NCBI GenBank assembly: GCA_036971615.1
Contig: JAYKKR010000008.1
Coordinates: 682,001 to 746,000 of the forward strand
Origin: Amyloporia xantha
Lineage: Eukaryota; Basidiomycota; Agaricomycetes; Polyporales; Adustoporiaceae
Direction of reading: 5' to 3'
Length of the DNA stretch: 64,000 nt
Within the stretch, counting starts at the first letter, position 1; each line of letters starts with the position of its first letter. Below are positions 60,772 through 64,000 of this stretch, piece after piece. The translations under genes were made by a program, and so were the position numbers. The notes below the pieces were generated by a model. It was not told the origin of the DNA, did not search any database, and saw nothing but the letters and a program-made list of their open reading frames with translations.

Positions 60772-63389
60772 CTAATGCCGTGCACGTTTGCCTCCGCGTG
60801 AATTGAGATTTGGCTCGCTTGCATCCACTTTGCGCTTCAGCCCTTCACTCGTTTCTGCAGGGCTATGATAACCGCAGTGAGCTAATTGATTAGGTGAATG
60901 ATAATGATACATACATTGCAATGGCAGCGGTTTTGCTACCGAGTCTAGCTGACTGGCGAACAGGGCCCTTGCGAGTGTCAGCAGGAAGACTGCCCAGTGC
61001 CGCTATCATGCTCTCGTCAGCATAGAGATTTACACAAAGCAATCATGTAGTGACTTACCATTCTCAATATTCTGAGCATAGTCCTTCTTGCTCTTCCTAC
61101 CACGCTTCTTTTTGCCACTCTTTGTTGGCTCCTGCTCTGCCTTCTCTGTGTCGATAGCCCCCACGGCCTTCCCATCGCCATCCTCCTTCTCCGCCTTCTC
61201 CACACCAACAGCTATCTTGAGGATCGGAAGCACAGTGATATCATCGTCTTGACCAATCGTCCCTGTCGTCACTGCTCGCATTGGGGAAGATTCTCCAAGG
61301 TATCTGTAATCGTCACCAGCATCCTCGCTCTCTACACTCTCGTCGTCGCTGCCGCCGATAGGACTACCCACAGAGGGGGTGAGTACAGATGGTGATTGTG
61401 CAACCTCGGCTGGTGGGTCTGGTGACTTTGCAACAGTGTCGGAGGATGGGTGAGAGGGGGTGAGTACAGATGGTGATTGTGCAACCTCGGCTGGTGGGTC
61501 CGGTGACTTTGCAACAGTGTCGGAGGATGGGTGCGGGGATGCGCCGACATCAGAGGGAGTGTGCGTCAGCTTTGCGATAGTCTCAATGGATGCGCACGAG
61601 GACGATGTGACGTCGGAAGGAGCAACCGGAGTCCGCACAAAGGTCTCTGAGGATGTGTGCGGGGAAGACGCAACATCAAGAGGGGGGCCGACGGTCTTCG
61701 TCACGGTCTCGGATGATGCTGGTGGGGACGCCACAACCATGGATGAGACAACTTGAAGGGCGGGGTCTGCTGATGACGCGATGGCCTCAGGGGGTGCACA
61801 CGTGGATGTTACGGCTTCGAGAGGCATGCTCACAGACGGAGCACCTTGAAAGGAAGCATTCGCGTCGACGGGTTGTATATGGAACATCAGCGCCGTCACT
61901 GTTCCCTGCGTGGTGTGAATCTTGAGGTATAGCTGTATGACGTCCATCGGGCTCATTGCGGCGATATTGCCAAGGTTCTCGCTGCACCACATGGGGGAAA
62001 GGACATTCTTCATGGGGTCTTGAATATAATTCCAGTCCATTAGCGGGGGATCTTCTCCACCACTGAGCCCATGTGCAAAGCCTAATCGTCATCAGTCAGA
62101 TTTGATAATGTAAGAATCACATCTATACGTACTCCAAACACCTTCCATATACGCCTGCAGCCTGCTTACGAGGATGCTTATGTCAATTTGATCTTGTAAA
62201 GGCGGTAACAATGGCATCTTGTCTTCATTATAGCTAATGCCCACGTGGATACCAGGTAAAGGCCGTGCTGGTGGACATTGTTAGTTTTTATTCTAAGGAT
62301 CCGAGTCATTGTTCAAACTTACGTAGGGCATCTACTATGTAACGAAGCCACTGTGCATCTTCAGCACTTGAGTACAGGCTGCCTTCATATGATGTGAAAG
62401 GAACACCGTTTGCTTCGCGTCCTATCGAGAACCTTGCGAAGTCTTATTAGATTGATGCGCGAAGAAGTGTTAGACGGCGGCGGACTTACTTCCGGGTGAC
62501 ACGTTCACCTTTAGGATTCATGTATGCAACTCTAAGCAAGAACGTCGCATCTCCGACCTGTCGCGGCCCAAAGCCCACTAGGTCATTCAGGTGCTGAGCA
62601 AGGTATTGGAACAGGTTATCCTGATTCCTGAGCGGAAATTAGTATTAGTATGTGGACCACAAGGAATTCAAGACAATTCAACATACTGTGCCACTGTCGC
62701 CAGTTTGGTTGTCTCGGTTGATGATTCAGCCGAAGGTACCCTCGCCTTCTGGTAATATTTCGCCTTAGTATCCGCGTCTTGCTGATTGAACAGGCCTGCT
62801 CGAATCTTGGCAACTTGCCCACCGACGCACCGCACTCCCGTAGCGTCGATAGCTGTCTGCATCTCAGGTTGATGATCCATGGCCCATAGCTCAGATGCTC
62901 CGTAGCTATGTGTTTGTTTGCCTAGAAATGCAGACGTCTTGCGCGATGTCGTGGCAGAACTCCCTGACGGCGCAGGTTGAACATCTTTGCCTTTACGGTT
63001 CTTGAAGAAATTAGCAAGGGCCTATCAACCAAAGCACTGAGTCTCTTTTCACAGTGTTGAGGAATTGAACATATACATACAGCTCTTATTGGCGTGTCTT
63101 GTGTCCATTCCCACTTGCCGAGAAAGGCAGACTCAATGCCATCCTGGATGGTTGCTTTCATGCCGTCGGAATCAGCTGCGTGCCAGTCGTTCATGTGCTG
63201 CATGAGCCAATCTTTTTGCTCCGGGGACCACACTGTCCTACGATTGCGTTGCTTGAGTGAACCTGGAGGCGGAGCACCCGGAGGTGCTGGAGCCACGCTT
63301 GAGGATGGCTCTTCTGGTGGCACCGTGAAGGGAGGGACTGCTGCCATTGGAGGTACTCGATATCTCTTTGCAAGTGCTGCGAAGGCCAT
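60772..63389 (-). CDS. Nuclear-type protein of unknown function with internal repeats (gene E)
   Basis: Eight exons (63081-63389, 62687-63021, 62490-62627, 62323-62432, 62133-62267, 61059-62081, 60915-61002, 60772-60862) total 2229 bases, exactly 743 codons, with all phases matching. The N-terminus is Pro-rich, followed by a helix-rich segment RRTVWSPEQKDWLMQHMNDW that resembles the start of transposon-associated agaricomycete proteins, then ANFFKNRKGK. The large exon holds a Ser/Thr/Pro/Val-rich domain of degenerate repeats of about 25 residues, two of which are exact copies. An acidic stretch (DDESVESEDAGDD) and a basic AT-hook-like tail (KSGKKKRGRKSKK) follow. I do not recognise the family. 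Composition suggests a chromatin- or DNA-associated nuclear protein. Confidence 0.8.
61372..61533 (-). repeat. 81-bp tandem duplication in gene E
   Basis: AGAGGGGGTGAGTACAGATG recurs at 61372 and 61453, and the 81-base units are identical apart from one T/C change (GGGTCTGG versus GGGTCCGG). It encodes two copies of a 27-residue unit that includes SSDTVAKSPDPPAEVAQSPS. Period and frame agree (81 = 3 x 27), so the repeat extends the protein without breaking it. Confidence 0.92.
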
Positions 63390-63788
63390 TAGGTTAGTAA
63401 GAAGTACACATTAAGAGGGGCGGACCATACCTCCGACCACAGAGACACTGTGCATACGTGGTGGTCGTCGTAGTCGCGGTCGCAGTGAGACTGTCAGGAC
63501 GCAAACACCTGACTAGTCAACGGTCTGGGTCTGAAATGTTTCGGCCAACATGGACTGTTTCTCCACCACCTATTTCACAATCTGGGCGGGGAATGTCGTC
63601 CGACACCTGCAAGCGCACTCGAGAGGCCCTGACACAGGAGAAATGAATTAGACCACGGCGGAAGCAGTCGGTTAAACGTTTACTGACATTGCACCATCAG
63701 CGCACAAGCGCAATCACGGATCTCGCCCTATTTAGCCTGTCGGGCACCGAACACATCTCCATTATTGTCGAGGTAATCTCGACTACCT
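63390..63788. other. Intergenic region upstream of gene E
   Basis: About 400 bases lie between the gene E start and the 3' end of the next gene. No exon is supported. Both genes are on the minus strand, so this should hold the promoter of gene E and the terminator of its neighbour. Confidence 0.5.
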
Positions 63789-64000
63789 CTAATCCGAGTC
63801 TATCTCGATGACTTCTACCACCTTGCGCGATCCGCGCCCTATGATCTCCACGTCACTGTCTCCGCTCTCCAACATCTCCCAGTCACTGTCATCTTTCGCC
63901 TTTCCTTTTCCTTTTCCTTTTCCTTTTCCGATACTCTTACGCCTCTTCACACTCCCCCTCGTTACAACGCCTTCATCTCGCTTGCGCTTAGATCCCGACG
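63789..64000 (-). CDS. 3' end of an unidentified gene (partial)
   Basis: A minus-strand frame enters from the right edge and stops at TAG (63789-63791). It is basic first (SKRKRDE, VKRRKSI), then has a GKGKGKGKGK run. It ends in an acidic, hydrophobic tail (DSDWEMLESGDSDVEII, VVEVIEIDSD). The pattern suits the C-terminus of a nuclear protein, with the last hydrophobic-acidic motif resembling a SUMO-interaction motif. The family cannot be told from this part. Confidence 0.6.
   Translation of the reverse strand, partial: SGSKRKRDEGVVTRGSVKRRKSIGKGKGKGKGKAKDDSDWEMLESGDSDVEIIGRGSRKVVEVIEIDSD
63897..63930. repeat. TTTTCC hexanucleotide repeat
   Basis: About five TTTTCC units run in-frame inside the partial gene and encode the GKGKGKGK stretch on the minus strand. 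Confidence 0.9.

Noticed and set aside
60242..60824. Small open frames in the foldback element
   Set aside because: The frames are short, AT-driven and mirrored by the inverted arms; no protein family.
1..64000. tRNA, rRNA or riboswitch genes
   Set aside because: No cloverleaf with A/B boxes, rRNA core sequence or other structured RNA was recognised on either strand.

Overview
The window looks like an assembled chromosome piece from an agaricomycete (mushroom-forming basidiomycete) fungus. Genes are cut by many short GT-AG introns of about 50-60 bases. The proteins belong to, or resemble, families typical of Agaricomycetes: F-box-like multicopy genes, an rve-type integrase with a GRS/HNTRIERLW signature, and a Cys-rich protein with a HECT-like end. 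No bacterial gene organisation is present. All gene models below were spliced by eye from reading frame, donor/acceptor sites and phase.

Layout. (1) 281-1155 holds a WrbA/Pst2-type NAD(P)H:quinone oxidoreductase with a one-base frameshift. (2) About 1.2-5.56 kb is decayed sequence; much of it is duplicated at 39.97-42.6 kb. (3) From 5.57 to 59.3 kb runs an array of four diverged segmental duplications. Each carries one minus-strand, three-exon F-box-like gene with an open frame. (4) The first F-box gene is split. Its third exon lies at 7.0-7.4 kb and exons 1-2 at 29.1-30.3 kb. In between sits a 21.6-kb insertion (7460-29063) with imperfect terminal inverted repeats, a 7-bp target duplication (AGCTCCG) and palindromic subterminal motifs.

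The giant element is the main result. Its left end carries a 14-exon plus-strand gene for a Cys-rich, HECT-like protein (7911-11831). Its right end carries a minus-strand DDE integrase/transposase (26788-28565). Two further minus-strand multi-exon genes of unknown function (B, 17864-19972; C, 24036-26160) lie inside. GC-rich, intron-dense regions that I could not resolve (12.4-17.8 and 20.3-23.6 kb) are bounded or punctuated by four copies of a palindromic repeat of about 100 bp. I propose a self-mobilising, multi-gene DNA transposon encoding its own transposase plus conserved partner proteins. It is neither a Starship (no tyrosine recombinase seen) nor a Polinton (no PolB or capsid seen).

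Elsewhere, 38938-39797 is a broken IMP dehydrogenase pseudogene inside the second duplication. An AT-rich minisatellite island at 59.3-60.75 kb hosts a near-perfect 727-bp foldback element with a TA target duplication. A complete eight-exon gene of unknown function with an internal 27-residue repeat and a basic AT-hook-like tail occupies 60772-63389. The 3' end of another minus-strand gene runs off the right edge.
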